In this document: piece by piece, positions 1 through 7,974 of the stretch | Layout: each line of letters begins with the position of its first letter | Numbering within the stretch: the stretch's first letter is position 1 | Origin: Terriglobia bacterium | GTDB lineage: Bacteria > Acidobacteriota > Terriglobia > Acidiferrales > UBA7541 | Length of the DNA stretch: 64,000 bases | NCBI GenBank assembly: GCA_020072785.1 | Contig: JAIQGG010000002.1 | Coordinates: 62,001-126,000, forward strand | Reading direction: 5' to 3' | Translations under genes and position numbers: made by a program | Notes under the pieces: model-generated | Databases searched by the model: none | The model's input: the letters and a program-made list of their open reading frames with translations, nothing else | Told to the model about the DNA's origin: nothing

Positions 1-315
1 GTCGGGCAGACTCCAATGCAGGCGCTGCGGCGCGCCGGGGAAGATGGGGCACTGTTCGGCGGCGCTGTCGCAGACGGTGATGACGGTGTCGAAGCGCTGG
101 CCGTCGAATTCGGCCACGGATTTGGAGCGCTGGGCGGAAATGTCCACGGCGATCTCGCGCATAGCCTGAACCGCCAGGGGATTAAGGCCGGCGGGCCGGG
201 TTCCCGCGCTGTGGACCTCGACGGCGGAGCCACCGAGGTGACGGAGCAGGCCTTCGGCCATCTGGCTGCGCGCGGAGTTGCCGGTGCAGAGGATAAGGAC
301 GCGCTTCGGCTTCAT
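1..315 (-). CDS. arsC: Arsenate reductase, low-molecular-weight phosphatase type (partial, C-terminus beyond window)
   Basis: Cytoplasmic reductase turning arsenate into arsenite. The 105 visible codons read inward from the ATG at 313-315. The N-terminus has the P-loop [13 protein letters not shown] with the nucleophilic Cys at residue 10, followed by the HSAGTRP and CDSAAEQCP segments usual in thioredoxin-coupled ArsC of the LMW-PTP fold. The protein is cut by the left edge, so the downstream Cys residues that complete the redox relay cannot all be judged. It starts 16 bases after the arsM stop codon and is therefore the third gene of an arsR-arsM-arsC operon. An LMW tyrosine phosphatase is the alternative, but the context makes ArsC much more likely. 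Confidence 0.9.
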   Translation of the reverse strand, partial: MKPKRVLILCTGNSARSQMAEGLLRHLGGSAVEVHSAGTRPAGLNPLAVQAMREIAVDISAQRSKSVAEFDGQRFDTVITVCDSAAEQCPIFPGAPQRLHWSLPD

Positions 316-331
316 TTTCCTCTTCTCTGTC

Positions 332-1183
332 CTATGCGCAGCAGGCTGGGCCACAACACGCGGTTTGCGCGACGGGCTTGGCGGCGCGGACGAAGGCGCT
401 CATGAATTTGCCGTCAATGAGCGGAGCGATGGCGTCGGCGTCCAAGCCGCTGTGTGCCAGATAGCCCCGGGCTTCCTCGGCGCGGTAGATGCGCGTGGGT
501 TCGACGGCGATGGAGGTGAAGCCTGCGCGCGCCAGCTTTTCGCGGTACTCGCGCTCTTCGAGGGCGCCGGCGATGCAGCCGGCCCACAGCTCGATGCTCT
601 TGCGGATGGCCGCGGGAACTTCGCCGCGCACGACGACGTCGGAGACGGCGAAGCGGCCGCCGGGCTTGAGCACGCGGAAAGCTTCGGCAAGGACGCGGTC
701 CTTGTCGCCGGAAAGATTGATCACGCAATTGGAGATGATGACATCCACGGAATTATCAGGCAGGGGAATGCTTTCGATCGTGCCTTTCAGGAATTCGGCG
801 TTCTGGACGCCGGCCTTGCGCTGGTTCTCCCGCGCCAGGGCCAGCATCTCGTCGGTCATGTCCAGGCCATAGGCTTTGCCCGCGGGGCCGACGCGGCGCG
901 CCGAGAGCAGGACGTCAATGCCGCCGCCGGAGCCGAGGTCGAGGACGATCTCCCCGGGTTTCAGCTGGGCGAGGGCGGTGGGATTGCCGCAGCCGAGGGA
1001 AGCGGTGACGGCCTCGGTGGGGAGAGCGGCTTTCTGGGTTTCGTCGTAGAGATCGGTGGTGATGGGATCGCAAGCGGAAAGTTCGGCGCCGCCGCCGCAG
1101 CAGGCGCTGCCGCCGCTGGTGACCTGGCGGGCCGCCGCCGCGTACTTCTGTTTAACCGCTTCCTGAATGTTGGTGTCGGACAT
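332..1183 (-). CDS. arsM: Arsenite S-adenosylmethionine methyltransferase ArsM
   Basis: Methylates arsenite with SAM to methylated and volatile arsenicals. The protein has 283 residues. The SAM motif [16 protein letters not shown] is followed by GLDMTDEML. The three cysteines needed for As(III) binding in this family are visible in the contexts [15 protein letters not shown] and LWAGCIAG. Extra Cys pairs lie near the N-terminus (ACCGGG) and at the C-terminus (ACCGPACCA) and may add metalloid ligands (inference). The start was set at 1183 because AAGGAG lies just upstream; reading further upstream only adds codons from a dispersed palindrome. It sits between arsR and arsC and is probably derepressed by arsenite through ArsR. 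Confidence 0.95.
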   Translation of the reverse strand: MSDTNIQEAVKQKYAAAARQVTSGGSACCGGGAELSACDPITTDLYDETQKAALPTEAVTASLGCGNPTALAQLKPGEIVLDLGSGGGIDVLLSARRVGPAGKAYGLDMTDEMLALARENQRKAGVQNAEFLKGTIESIPLPDNSVDVIISNCVINLSGDKDRVLAEAFRVLKPGGRFAVSDVVVRGEVPAAIRKSIELWAGCIAGALEEREYREKLARAGFTSIAVEPTRIYRAEEARGYLAHSGLDADAIAPLIDGKFMSAFVRAAKPVAQTACCGPACCA

Positions 1184-1203
1184 GTTGTTCTCCTTTGTAT
1201 GCG

Positions 1204-1220
1204 TGACCGCGAAGCGGTCA
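1204..1220. repeat. Dispersed palindromic element, copy 1 (arsR-arsM gap)
   Basis: Exact core TGACCGCGAAGCGGTCA, a 7-base-pair stem with a GAA loop, flanked by GTATGCG on the left and AC on the right. It lies between arsR and arsM, 20 bases before the arsM start, so it is transcribed with the operon. Confidence 0.9.
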
Positions 1221-1236
1221 ACTTGCAAGAAAATTC

Positions 1237-1256
1237 CCGCCCTCTGAAGAGGGCGG
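1237..1256. other. Perfect hairpin in arsR-arsM spacer
   Basis: CCGCCCTC and GAGGGCGG are separated by TGAA, giving an 8-base-pair stem with a four-base loop. There is no T-run after it on the minus strand, so it is not an obvious terminator. Together with the palindrome at 1204-1220 it makes the arsR-arsM spacer highly structured, which could set the ratio of regulator to enzyme (inference). Confidence 0.55.
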
Positions 1257-1262
1257 CTACAG

Positions 1263-1604
1263 TCAGGCCTTCAGGTGCACGATGGCCTCCGGGGCTACGG
1301 CGCGGCTGCGCGTGCAGCACTCGTCGTAGAGAAACCCGAGCAATTCGCGCAGGGCGCCGGTTTCCGCGGCATACCACAAGAACTGGCGGTCGCGCTGCAC
1401 CGTGATCAGTCCCACCTGCTTCAGTTTTTCCAGGTGATGGGAGAGGGTCGAAGCGGGGATGCCCAGCTCTTCCTGAATGTCTCCGGCACAGAGGCCCCCG
1501 GGGTGCGCGGCCAGCAGAGCGCGGACGATCTGCAAACGCGGGGCGGCGCCGAGAGCGGCAAAGCGCTGAGCAGTGCGGGAAACGAGAAGGGGATCGGGCT
1601 TCAT
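1263..1604 (-). CDS. arsR: ArsR-family metalloid-responsive repressor
   Basis: Winged-helix repressor of 113 residues when started at MKPDPLL (ATG 1602-1604); longer in-frame readings add sequence with no family likeness. The helix-turn-helix is [21 protein letters not shown], residues 43-62. The classical ELCVCDL arsenic site is absent (the equivalent stretch reads GLCAGDI). Instead there is a Cys pair at residues 96-97 (YDECCTRS), the position used by the Acidithiobacillus ferrooxidans type of ArsR, which carries its site near the C-terminus. It leads the operon arsR-arsM-arsC and probably represses it. Confidence 0.88.
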   Translation of the reverse strand: MKPDPLLVSRTAQRFAALGAAPRLQIVRALLAAHPGGLCAGDIQEELGIPASTLSHHLEKLKQVGLITVQRDRQFLWYAAETGALRELLGFLYDECCTRSRAVAPEAIVHLKA

Positions 1605-1607
1605 TGC

Positions 1608-1627
1608 ATTTCGATAGTTGCAGAAAT
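1608..1627 (-). promoter_or_regulatory. arsR: Possible ArsR operator
   Basis: ATTTC and GAAAT form a short imperfect dyad separated by ten bases, immediately upstream of the arsR start. Position fits an autoregulatory operator, but the dyad is short and could be chance. Confidence 0.25.
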
Positions 1628-1756
1628 AGGGAAATAACGCAAGGCTTTTTTTCGCAAGTCTCCGGTGGCCCTCTTGCCGCTCGGGGAACTGTTTTTCAGT
1701 TGGTTTTTGACCGTGTCCGGCCTGCATGGGATAATTCCTAGTTTGAGGCGCAAGAG

Positions 1757-3883
1757 ATGAACCTACTTCGTGGCTTTACCGGCAAGCTGATGATGGCGGC
1801 GCTGGGGGTTTCGGCGGCCGGGCTGTCGCTGTGCGGGCAGCAGGCGCCCGCGGCCGCAGCGGCGCCAGTGTTCGCGGCGGCCGGTGCCGGGCCGAGCCAG
1901 CCGCAGGGTGCGGTGAGCGGAGCGAGCCGCGCCGACGCCTACTACAATTACATGATGGGGCACATCGCGGAACTGCGGTACGAGTCCACGAGCCAGACGG
2001 AGTATGCAACGCAGGCGCTGGAATATTACAAGCGGGCCTACGCGCTCGATCCCGGGACACCGGTGATCGGGGAACGCCTGGCGGAGATGTACTGGAAGGC
2101 GCAACGGGTGCCCGACGCGGTGCGCGAAGCGACGGAGATCCTGCGGCGCAATCCGGACGATCTGGCGGCGCGGCGGCTGTTGGCGCGCATTTACTTGCTG
2201 AGCCTGGGGGACCTGAACGCGGTTTCGGGGCAGCCGGAAGCGCTGCAGCAAGCGGCGGAGCAGTATCGGGAAATTCTGCGCCTGGACCCGGCGGACCTGG
2301 AATCGGCGCTGTGGCTGGCGCGGCTCTACCGGCTGCAAAACGCCAACGAGAAGGCCGAAGAGGTGCTGCGCGGGATCCTGAAGCGGGAGCCGGAGAACGA
2401 AGCTGCGGTGGAGCAGCTGACGCAACTGTTGAGCGATGAAGGGCGGTCGGAAGAGGCGGCCAAGCTGCTGGAAGGGCTGACAGGACAGTCGCCGTCGCCG
2501 GCGATGCTGGACCTGCTGGGCGACACGTACACGCAGATGCGCGAGCTGGGCAAGGCCGAGCGGGCCTTCCGCAAGGCCGCCGAGCTGGAGCCGGCGGAAC
2601 TGGGGCATCTGCGCGGCCTGGGGCAAACGCTGCTGGCGGAGGAAAAGTACAAGGAAGCGCTGGGAGTGTACCAGCGGCTGGCGGAGGCGGAGCCGGAAAA
2701 TGCGGAGGTCTTTCTGCGGCTGGGGCAGATCTACCGCGAGCTGCACCAGTTGGAGGAGGCGGAAAACAGCCTGGTGAAGGCGCGGCAGAAGGCTCCGGGC
2801 AACATCGAGGTGCTGTACAACGAGGCGCTGTTGTATGAAGCGCAGGGGCGTTATGAAGACGCCATCCGGGTATTGTCGGATACCGCGGCGGGGATGAAGG
2901 GCCAGGCGGATACGGTGCCTTCGATCCGGCGCACGCTGGCCATCCTGTACCAGCAGCTGGGGCAGCTCTACCGCGAGGTGCAGAACTACCAGGCGGCCAT
3001 TTACAGCTTCGAAGAGATGCAGCGAATGGGCGAGAACGAGGATCGCCGCGCGCGGCTGCTGATGATCGACACGTGGCGGGCGGCGAAAAACATGCCGCGG
3101 GCGCTGGAGGAAGCGAAGAAGGCGCTGGAGAAGTATCCGAACGATCCAGGGATCCGCGCCAGCCAGGCGCTGCTGCTGGGGGAAAGCGGGCAGGTGGAGC
3201 GGGCGGTGGAGATCCTGCGCAGCCAGCTGACGCACACGGCAGCGGACCGCGACACGTATTTGAATATGGCGCAGATCTACGAGCGGGCGCGGCGCTTCCC
3301 GGAAGCGGAGAAGACGGCCCGGCTGGCGGAAGCGCTGCCGGGCGGGGCGCGCGAGAACGAGATGGCGTGGTTTCTGCTGGGGGCGATCTACGAGCGGCAG
3401 AAGCAGTTTGACCGGGCGGAGACGGAATTCAAGAAGGCGCTGGCGGTGAATCCGCGCAACGCTTCGGTGCTGAACTATTACGGGTACATGCTGGGGGACC
3501 TGGGGCTGCGGCTGGACGAGGCGCACGCGCTGGTGGAGCGGGCGCTGGCCGAAGAGCCGTACAACGGGGCGTATCTGGACAGCCTGGGCTGGATCTATTT
3601 CAAGCAAAACAAGATGGCCGAGGCGGAGACCACACTGCGCAAGGCGCTGCAGCGGGAAAGCGTGGACCCCACGATTCACAGCCATCTCGGCGACGTCTAT
3701 TTCCACACCGGGCGCAAGGAGCTGGCCGCGGCGGAATGGGAAAAGGCGCTGGCGGAGTGGCGCCGCGCGCTGCCTTCGGAACTGGAAGCGGAAAAATTCG
3801 CGGAGCTGGAAAAGAAACTGGAACAGGTGAAACACCGCATCGCGGCGCAGAAGCCCGCGGGCGAAAGCGCCAAGCCGCAATAG
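1757..3883 (+). CDS. Secreted or periplasmic tetratricopeptide-repeat protein
   Basis: A 708-residue protein with an N-terminal signal sequence (residues about 1-33, hydrophobic core AALGVSAAGLSLCG) and then tandem 34-residue TPR units from about residue 58 to 690, for example LGQIYRELHQLEEAENSL and LGWIYFKQNKMAEAETTL. The C-terminus is a charged helix rich in Glu and Lys. TPR arrays are protein-interaction scaffolds; the partner is unknown. It ends five bases before ispE. A TPR gene in this position upstream of ispE is also known in Pseudomonas, where lolB lies between them; here lolB is missing. The Cys at the end of the signal core lacks a good lipobox, so lipoprotein status is uncertain. 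Confidence 0.85.
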   Translation: MNLLRGFTGKLMMAALGVSAAGLSLCGQQAPAAAAAPVFAAAGAGPSQPQGAVSGASRADAYYNYMMGHIAELRYESTSQTEYATQALEYYKRAYALDPGTPVIGERLAEMYWKAQRVPDAVREATEILRRNPDDLAARRLLARIYLLSLGDLNAVSGQPEALQQAAEQYREILRLDPADLESALWLARLYRLQNANEKAEEVLRGILKREPENEAAVEQLTQLLSDEGRSEEAAKLLEGLTGQSPSPAMLDLLGDTYTQMRELGKAERAFRKAAELEPAELGHLRGLGQTLLAEEKYKEALGVYQRLAEAEPENAEVFLRLGQIYRELHQLEEAENSLVKARQKAPGNIEVLYNEALLYEAQGRYEDAIRVLSDTAAGMKGQADTVPSIRRTLAILYQQLGQLYREVQNYQAAIYSFEEMQRMGENEDRRARLLMIDTWRAAKNMPRALEEAKKALEKYPNDPGIRASQALLLGESGQVERAVEILRSQLTHTAADRDTYLNMAQIYERARRFPEAEKTARLAEALPGGARENEMAWFLLGAIYERQKQFDRAETEFKKALAVNPRNASVLNYYGYMLGDLGLRLDEAHALVERALAEEPYNGAYLDSLGWIYFKQNKMAEAETTLRKALQRESVDPTIHSHLGDVYFHTGRKELAAAEWEKALAEWRRALPSELEAEKFAELEKKLEQVKHRIAAQKPAGESAKPQ

Positions 3884-3888
3884 CCACC

Positions 3889-4785
3889 ATGCGCGAAGTT
3901 CGCATTCCCGCGTTCGCCAAAATCAATCTGCGCCTGGAGATCTTCGGGAAGCGTCCCGACGGCTATCACGAGTTGCGCACGATTTTTCAGAGCGTTTCGC
4001 TGCACGACGAGCTGCGGCTGCGCGCGGCGCCGCGGCCGGGGATCACGCTGAGGATCCGCGGCAACGAAGCGCTAGCGAGCGAGCCGGTGGAAGGCAACCT
4101 GGTGTACCGGGCCGTCCGGGCGCTGCAGGAAGAGTTGCGGCTGCGTGGCGGAGTGGAGATCGAGCTGCACAAGATGATCCCCGCCGGGGGCGGGCTGGGA
4201 GGCGGGTCGAGCGACGCGGCGGCGGCGCTGGCGGGCTACCTGCGCTTGACGAGGCGGACGCTGCCGCTGCCGCGGCTGATGGAGCTGGGGGCGAGCCTGG
4301 GGGCGGACGTGCCGTTCTTTCTGCTCGGGGGGCGGGCGCTGGGAGTGAACCGCGGGGATGAAATCTATCCGCTGGAAGACGGGCCGCGGCAGACAGTGCT
4401 AATCGTGGTGCCGCGGGGCATCCGAGTGCCCACGGCGGACGCCTACCGCTGGCTGGCCGCTCCCGCGTTGACAAAATCCGCGGCAACCCCTAAACTTTGG
4501 AGGTTCTGTGCTCTCTCCTGGAGCGCGCAGGGAACGGGCCTGGTAAACGATTTCGAGCGGGCCATTTTCCGGCGCATCCCCCGGCTTGGGAAGATCAAGC
4601 GGGCCTTGCTTCGCGAAGGAGCCGCAGAAGCCTTGCTGGCGGGTAGCGGTTCGGCGGTGTTTGGAGTATTCCCGAGCCCAGCCAAGGCGCGCCGAGCCGT
4701 TTGCGGGTTTCCGAACGACCAGACGTTTGTCTGCGAGACTCTCTCCCGAGAGAGGTATCTGCGGGCGCTGAAACGTCCCGTTTGA
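3889..4785 (+). CDS. ispE: 4-diphosphocytidyl-2-C-methyl-D-erythritol kinase
   Basis: GHMP-family kinase that phosphorylates CDP-methylerythritol in the MEP pathway to isoprenoids. It has 298 residues, the usual length. It opens with IPAFAKINLRLEIFGKRPDGYHEL, which holds the conserved Lys and the substrate-binding DGYHEL. The glycine-rich ATP loop PAGGGLGGGSSDAAAAL follows, and LLAGSGSAVFG near the C-terminus is the third GHMP motif. The start is the ATG at 3889, five bases after the TPR gene; a longer in-frame reading would run back into that gene. ispD and ispF lie about 10 kb downstream, so this window holds three MEP genes. Confidence 0.96.
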   Translation: MREVRIPAFAKINLRLEIFGKRPDGYHELRTIFQSVSLHDELRLRAAPRPGITLRIRGNEALASEPVEGNLVYRAVRALQEELRLRGGVEIELHKMIPAGGGLGGGSSDAAAALAGYLRLTRRTLPLPRLMELGASLGADVPFFLLGGRALGVNRGDEIYPLEDGPRQTVLIVVPRGIRVPTADAYRWLAAPALTKSAATPKLWRFCALSWSAQGTGLVNDFERAIFRRIPRLGKIKRALLREGAAEALLAGSGSAVFGVFPSPAKARRAVCGFPNDQTFVCETLSRERYLRALKRPV

Positions 4786-4827
4786 GCCGCGGCGGTCACT
4801 CTGCGTCATTCCCGACAGTGGTATGTG

Positions 4828-4898
4828 TGGCCGCGAAGCGGTCAAGAGTGTGCGTGACCGCGAAGCGGTCAAGAGTATGTGTGACCGCGAAGCGGTCA
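4828..4898. repeat. Three tandem palindromic elements, 27-base period (upstream of prs)
   Basis: Cores at 4828-4844 (first stem base pair changed, TGGCCGC), 4855-4871 and 4882-4898, each starting exactly 27 bases after the last. All three face the same way. Because 27 is a multiple of three, the array stays open in the prs reading frame. Confidence 0.92.
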
Positions 4899-4948
4899 AC
4901 CCAAGCCGTAATTCAGCCGCCACAAGCGGATACTGGAGCGAGTGCGCC

Positions 4949-5893
4949 GTGAACGACGAGCGATTCAAGATTTTTTCGGGGACCGCAAACCGGCCGCTGG
5001 CCGAGAACATCTGCCGGAATTTTGGCATGCCGCTGGGCCGGCAGGTCCTGGGGAAGTTCAGCGACGGCGAGATTTATTTCCAGATTCTGGAGAACGTGCG
5101 CGGGGCGGATGTCTTCGTGGTGCAGCCGTGCAGCAATCCGGTGGATTACCACCTGATGGAGCTGCTGCTGATGATCGACGCGTTCAAGCGCGCGTCGGCG
5201 TGGCGCATCACGGCGGTGATCCCGTACTACTGCTACGCACGGCAGGACCGCAAGGACAAGCCGCGGGTGCCGATCTCCGCGAAGCTGGTGGCCGACCTGC
5301 TGGAGACGGCGGGGGCCAGCCGGGCGCTGACGCTGGACCTGCACGCGCCGCAGATTCAGGGATATTTCACGGTGCCGGTGGACCACCTGTATGCATCGCC
5401 GGTGCTGGTGGAATACTTCCGGAACAAGAATTTGCCGAACCTGACGGTGGTTTCGCCGGATGCGGGCGGGGTGGAACGGGCGCGGTTCTTCGCGAAGAAG
5501 GTGGATGCGCCGCTGGCGATCGTGGACAAGCGCCGCGTGGACGTGGATGTCAGTGAAGTGATGCACCTGATCGGCGATGTGCGCGGGCGCAGCGCGCTGA
5601 TCGTGGACGACATCATAGATACGGCGGGAACGCTGGTGAAGACCGCCGAGGCGCTGATGAAGGAAGGCGCGACGCAGGTCTACGCCGCGTGCACGCACGC
5701 GGTGCTTTCGGGGCCGGCGGTGGAGCGCATTGCGAAGTCGCAGATCAGCGAAGTGGTGGCGACGGATTCCGTGCCGCTCACGCTGGGGGGCAGCGCGCTT
5801 TCGAAGATCAAGGTGCTGAGCATCGCGGATCTGCTGGCGCGCGGCATCCGCTCGATCCACGAAGAGACCTCGATCAGCGAGTTGTTTATCTAG
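4949..5893 (+). CDS. prs: Ribose-phosphate pyrophosphokinase
   Basis: Makes PRPP from ribose 5-phosphate and ATP for purine, pyrimidine, His and Trp synthesis. With the GTG start at 4949 it has 314 residues, the normal length, and begins at the expected FKIFSGTANRPLAENI. Visible motifs are YYCYARQDRKDKPR (ATP-binding flexible region), DLHAPQIQGYF (metal and ATP site) and IVDDIIDTAGTL (PRPP loop). The frame is open upstream to an ATG at 4823, but those 42 extra codons are the tandem palindromes and resemble no Prs; GGAG lies about ten bases before the GTG. Neighbour order ispE-prs-rplY-pth is conserved in many bacteria. Confidence 0.96.
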   Translation: MNDERFKIFSGTANRPLAENICRNFGMPLGRQVLGKFSDGEIYFQILENVRGADVFVVQPCSNPVDYHLMELLLMIDAFKRASAWRITAVIPYYCYARQDRKDKPRVPISAKLVADLLETAGASRALTLDLHAPQIQGYFTVPVDHLYASPVLVEYFRNKNLPNLTVVSPDAGGVERARFFAKKVDAPLAIVDKRRVDVDVSEVMHLIGDVRGRSALIVDDIIDTAGTLVKTAEALMKEGATQVYAACTHAVLSGPAVERIAKSQISEVVATDSVPLTLGGSALSKIKVLSIADLLARGIRSIHEETSISELFI

Positions 5894-6042
5894 GGTTTTT
5901 CCGTCATGGCGAGGGCCGGGACGACGTCACGGTCCGAAGGTTTCAACCGGACAAGCGGCCGGTGGGGCAGACGCGGAGAACCTTCGCCCCGGGGAAATGG
6001 GCCGGGCCTCCGGATGACAGATGAAGGAAGGACAGGGACGGT

Positions 6043-6741
6043 ATGGCACAGATTATCGTGGAAGGAACACCCCGCGCGAGCCGGGGAAAGAACGAAGCCA
6101 AGCGGCTGCGCCTGACGGGACAGGTCCCCGCCGTGCTGTATGGCGGCAAGGGGGGAGCGGTGCCGCTGGCGGTGAACACCAAGCAGCTGCTGGCGATTTT
6201 CCGCTCCGAGTCGGGACATAACACGCTATTTCAGGTGAGCTACGAAGGGCAGCAGCAGCCGGCGATCCTGAAGGACTGGCTGGTGGACCCGCTAAGCGGG
6301 AACCTGCTGCACGTGGACCTGCTGCGCGTGGCCATGGACGTGCGCATGCGCGTGCGCGTTCCGGTGCACACCTTCGGCGAGCCGGCGGGCGTGAAGCAGC
6401 AGGGCGGCATCTTCGAGACGGTGACGCGGGAAGTGGAAATCGAATGCTTGCCCGCGGACATTCCGACGGAGTTCCGCATGGACGTGAGCGAGCTGCTGCT
6501 GGGCAAGCAGTTGCGGGCCTCGGAGATTCCTCTGGATGCGGCGAAGATGAAGCTGCTGACGGAGCCGGAGCGCATCATCGCGCACGTGGTGGCCCTGCGC
6601 GTCGAGGAAGAGAAGCCCGCAGAGGCCGTGGCAGCGGAAGCGGCGGCGCCGGCAGAGCCCGAAGTCATCAAGAAGGGCAAGAAGGAAGTGGAAGGCGAGG
6701 AAGGCGAAGAGGCCGCCGCCAAGCCGGAGAAGAAGAAGTAA
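6043..6741 (+). CDS. rplY: 50S ribosomal protein L25, long CTC form
   Basis: 5S rRNA-binding ribosomal protein. It has 232 residues, so it is the two-domain TL5/CTC form rather than the short E. coli type. The N-terminal RNA-binding domain (residues 1-95, with LRLTGQVPAVLYGG) is followed by the beta-rich CTC domain (HTFGEPAGVKQQGGIFE, residues about 107-123). An acidic and lysine-rich tail fills the last 40 residues. It starts with an ATG preceded by GAAGGAAGGACAGGGACGGT and is followed after 21 bases by pth, a very common pairing. Confidence 0.95.
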   Translation: MAQIIVEGTPRASRGKNEAKRLRLTGQVPAVLYGGKGGAVPLAVNTKQLLAIFRSESGHNTLFQVSYEGQQQPAILKDWLVDPLSGNLLHVDLLRVAMDVRMRVRVPVHTFGEPAGVKQQGGIFETVTREVEIECLPADIPTEFRMDVSELLLGKQLRASEIPLDAAKMKLLTEPERIIAHVVALRVEEEKPAEAVAAEAAAPAEPEVIKKGKKEVEGEEGEEAAAKPEKKK

Positions 6742-6762
6742 CGCGGCGGAGAGTGGTGCGCG

Positions 6763-7356
6763 ATGCGGCTCATTGTGGGGCTTGGGAATCCCGGCCCGGA
6801 GTATCAGTGGACGCCGCATAACCTCGGCTTTCTGGCGGTGGACGAGCTGGCCAATCGCGGAGGGATCCGCGTGGAGCGGCCGGAGGGCAAGGCGCTGGCC
6901 GGGCGCGGGAAGCTGGCCGGCGAAGAGATCGTGCTGGCGAAACCGCTGACGATGATGAATCTGAGCGGCATCGCGGTGCGGGAACTACTCGGGAAGTACG
7001 AGCTACAGCCGAAGGATCTGCTGCTGCTCTACGACGATGTGGCGCTGGCCTGGGGCACGATACGCATCCGGGAGCGGGGCAGCGCCGGCGGGCACAACGG
7101 GATGAAGTCGGTGATCGGGACCCTGGGCACGGACGAATTCAGCCGCGTGCGCCTGGGGGTGCAGCCGGATCACCCGGTGGGGGACCTGGCGGTGTACGTG
7201 CTGCGGCCGATGAAGAAGGCGCAGCTGGAAGAAGCGGCGACGATGATCGAGGAAGCCGCCGACGCCGTGGAGCTGATTCTGCGAGAAGGCGTGGCCGTGG
7301 CCATGAACCGCTTCAACCGCCGCAATCCGGCGGCGGAAGACGAGGCCGAGGCGTGA
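6763..7356 (+). CDS. pth: Peptidyl-tRNA hydrolase
   Basis: Releases tRNA from prematurely dropped peptidyl-tRNA. The protein has 197 residues. The N-terminus LIVGLGNPGPEYQWTPHNLG contains the catalytic His in the PHNLG context, although the usual Arg before that His is Pro here. The Asn in MMNLSG and the Asp in LLLYDDVAL match the substrate-contacting positions, and GSAGGHNGMKS is the family signature. It lies between rplY and the rpsF-rpsR-rplI group; two inverted copies of the palindromic element fill the gap after it. Confidence 0.95.
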   Translation: MRLIVGLGNPGPEYQWTPHNLGFLAVDELANRGGIRVERPEGKALAGRGKLAGEEIVLAKPLTMMNLSGIAVRELLGKYELQPKDLLLLYDDVALAWGTIRIRERGSAGGHNGMKSVIGTLGTDEFSRVRLGVQPDHPVGDLAVYVLRPMKKAQLEEAATMIEEAADAVELILREGVAVAMNRFNRRNPAAEDEAEA

Positions 7357-7365
7357 CGCAAACGT

Positions 7366-7409
7366 TAACCGCTTAGCGGTCACACTTGCGGTTGACCGCT
7401 GGGCGGTCA
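7366..7409. repeat. Two tandem palindromic elements, 27-base period (pth-rpsF gap)
   Basis: Cores at 7366-7382 (TAACCGCTTAGCGGTCA, one stem mismatch) and 7393-7409 (TGACCGCTGGGCGGTCA), in the reverse orientation relative to the copies at 1204 and 4828. The spacing is again exactly 27 bases. The loops differ (TTA and TGG) while the stems are kept. Confidence 0.88.
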
Positions 7410-7467
7410 CACCAGCGAAGAACGAGTTTCCCGGGCCCCGCGCCCGGAGAAGGAAACAGAGGGGAAT

Positions 7468-7863
7468 ATGGAAGAGCGTCTGTATGACCTGATCTTCATC
7501 GGCCGGCCAGCAACGCCGGAAGAAGAGATGAAGAAACTCATCACCATGATCGAGCACGCCTGCGCGGAAAAGGGCGGCAAGATCGAGAAGAACGAGCTGT
7601 GGGGCACGCGGAAGCTGGCGTACCGCGTGGCCAAGCACCGCGAGGGCATCTACGTATACATGCAGATCCGCACCAACCACGGCGAGCTGATCGCCGAGCT
7701 GGAGCGGCGGCTGCGCGTGCAGGACGCGGTCATCAAGTACATGACCATCCGCCTGGACGAGGACCTGAAGCGGCAGCAGAAGCTGGTGAAGCACCGCGAG
7801 AAGCGCGCCGCACGGCGACCGCGCCGCACTCCCGCGGCCGAACAGACCGCCGCAGCCAGCTGA
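7468..7863 (+). CDS. rpsF: 30S ribosomal protein S6
   Basis: Ribosomal protein that binds 16S rRNA together with S18. The 131 residues start YDLIFIGRPATPEEEM and carry the family segment GTRKLAYRVAKHREGIYVYMQI. The C-terminus adds a basic tail rich in Arg (REKRAARRPRRTP). A purine-rich stretch (GAGGGGAAT) precedes the ATG. In many bacteria ssb or priB sits between rpsF and rpsR; here only two palindromic elements do. Confidence 0.95.
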   Translation: MEERLYDLIFIGRPATPEEEMKKLITMIEHACAEKGGKIEKNELWGTRKLAYRVAKHREGIYVYMQIRTNHGELIAELERRLRVQDAVIKYMTIRLDEDLKRQQKLVKHREKRAARRPRRTPAAEQTAAAS

Positions 7864-7873
7864 GCTTCCGCGT

Positions 7874-7917
7874 TGACCGCTTCGCGGTCACGCAAACGGT
7901 GGACCGCTTTGGGGTCA
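7874..7917. repeat. Two tandem palindromic elements, 27-base period (rpsF-rpsR gap)
   Basis: Cores at 7874-7890 (TGACCGCTTCGCGGTCA, perfect) and 7901-7917 (GGACCGCTTTGGGGTCA, decayed), reverse orientation, spaced exactly 27 bases. They occupy most of the gap between rpsF and rpsR. Confidence 0.88.
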
Positions 7918-7974
7918 TCCAGGCGACGGAAAAATTTCCTGACGAGATTCGCGAGACGAGAAAGGTAGGACGGT

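Noticed and set aside
1763-3880. Long open frame of 705 codons antisense to the TPR gene
   Set aside because: It is a shadow of a GC-rich gene; composition is Arg/Gln/Leu-biased and no family motif appears. The same holds for long antisense frames at 19040-21976, 26593-28665 and 38080-39987.
4828-4898. Tandem repeats looking like a short CRISPR array
   Set aside because: The units are palindromes at a 27-base period with almost no spacer, the same units are dispersed singly elsewhere, and no cas gene is present.
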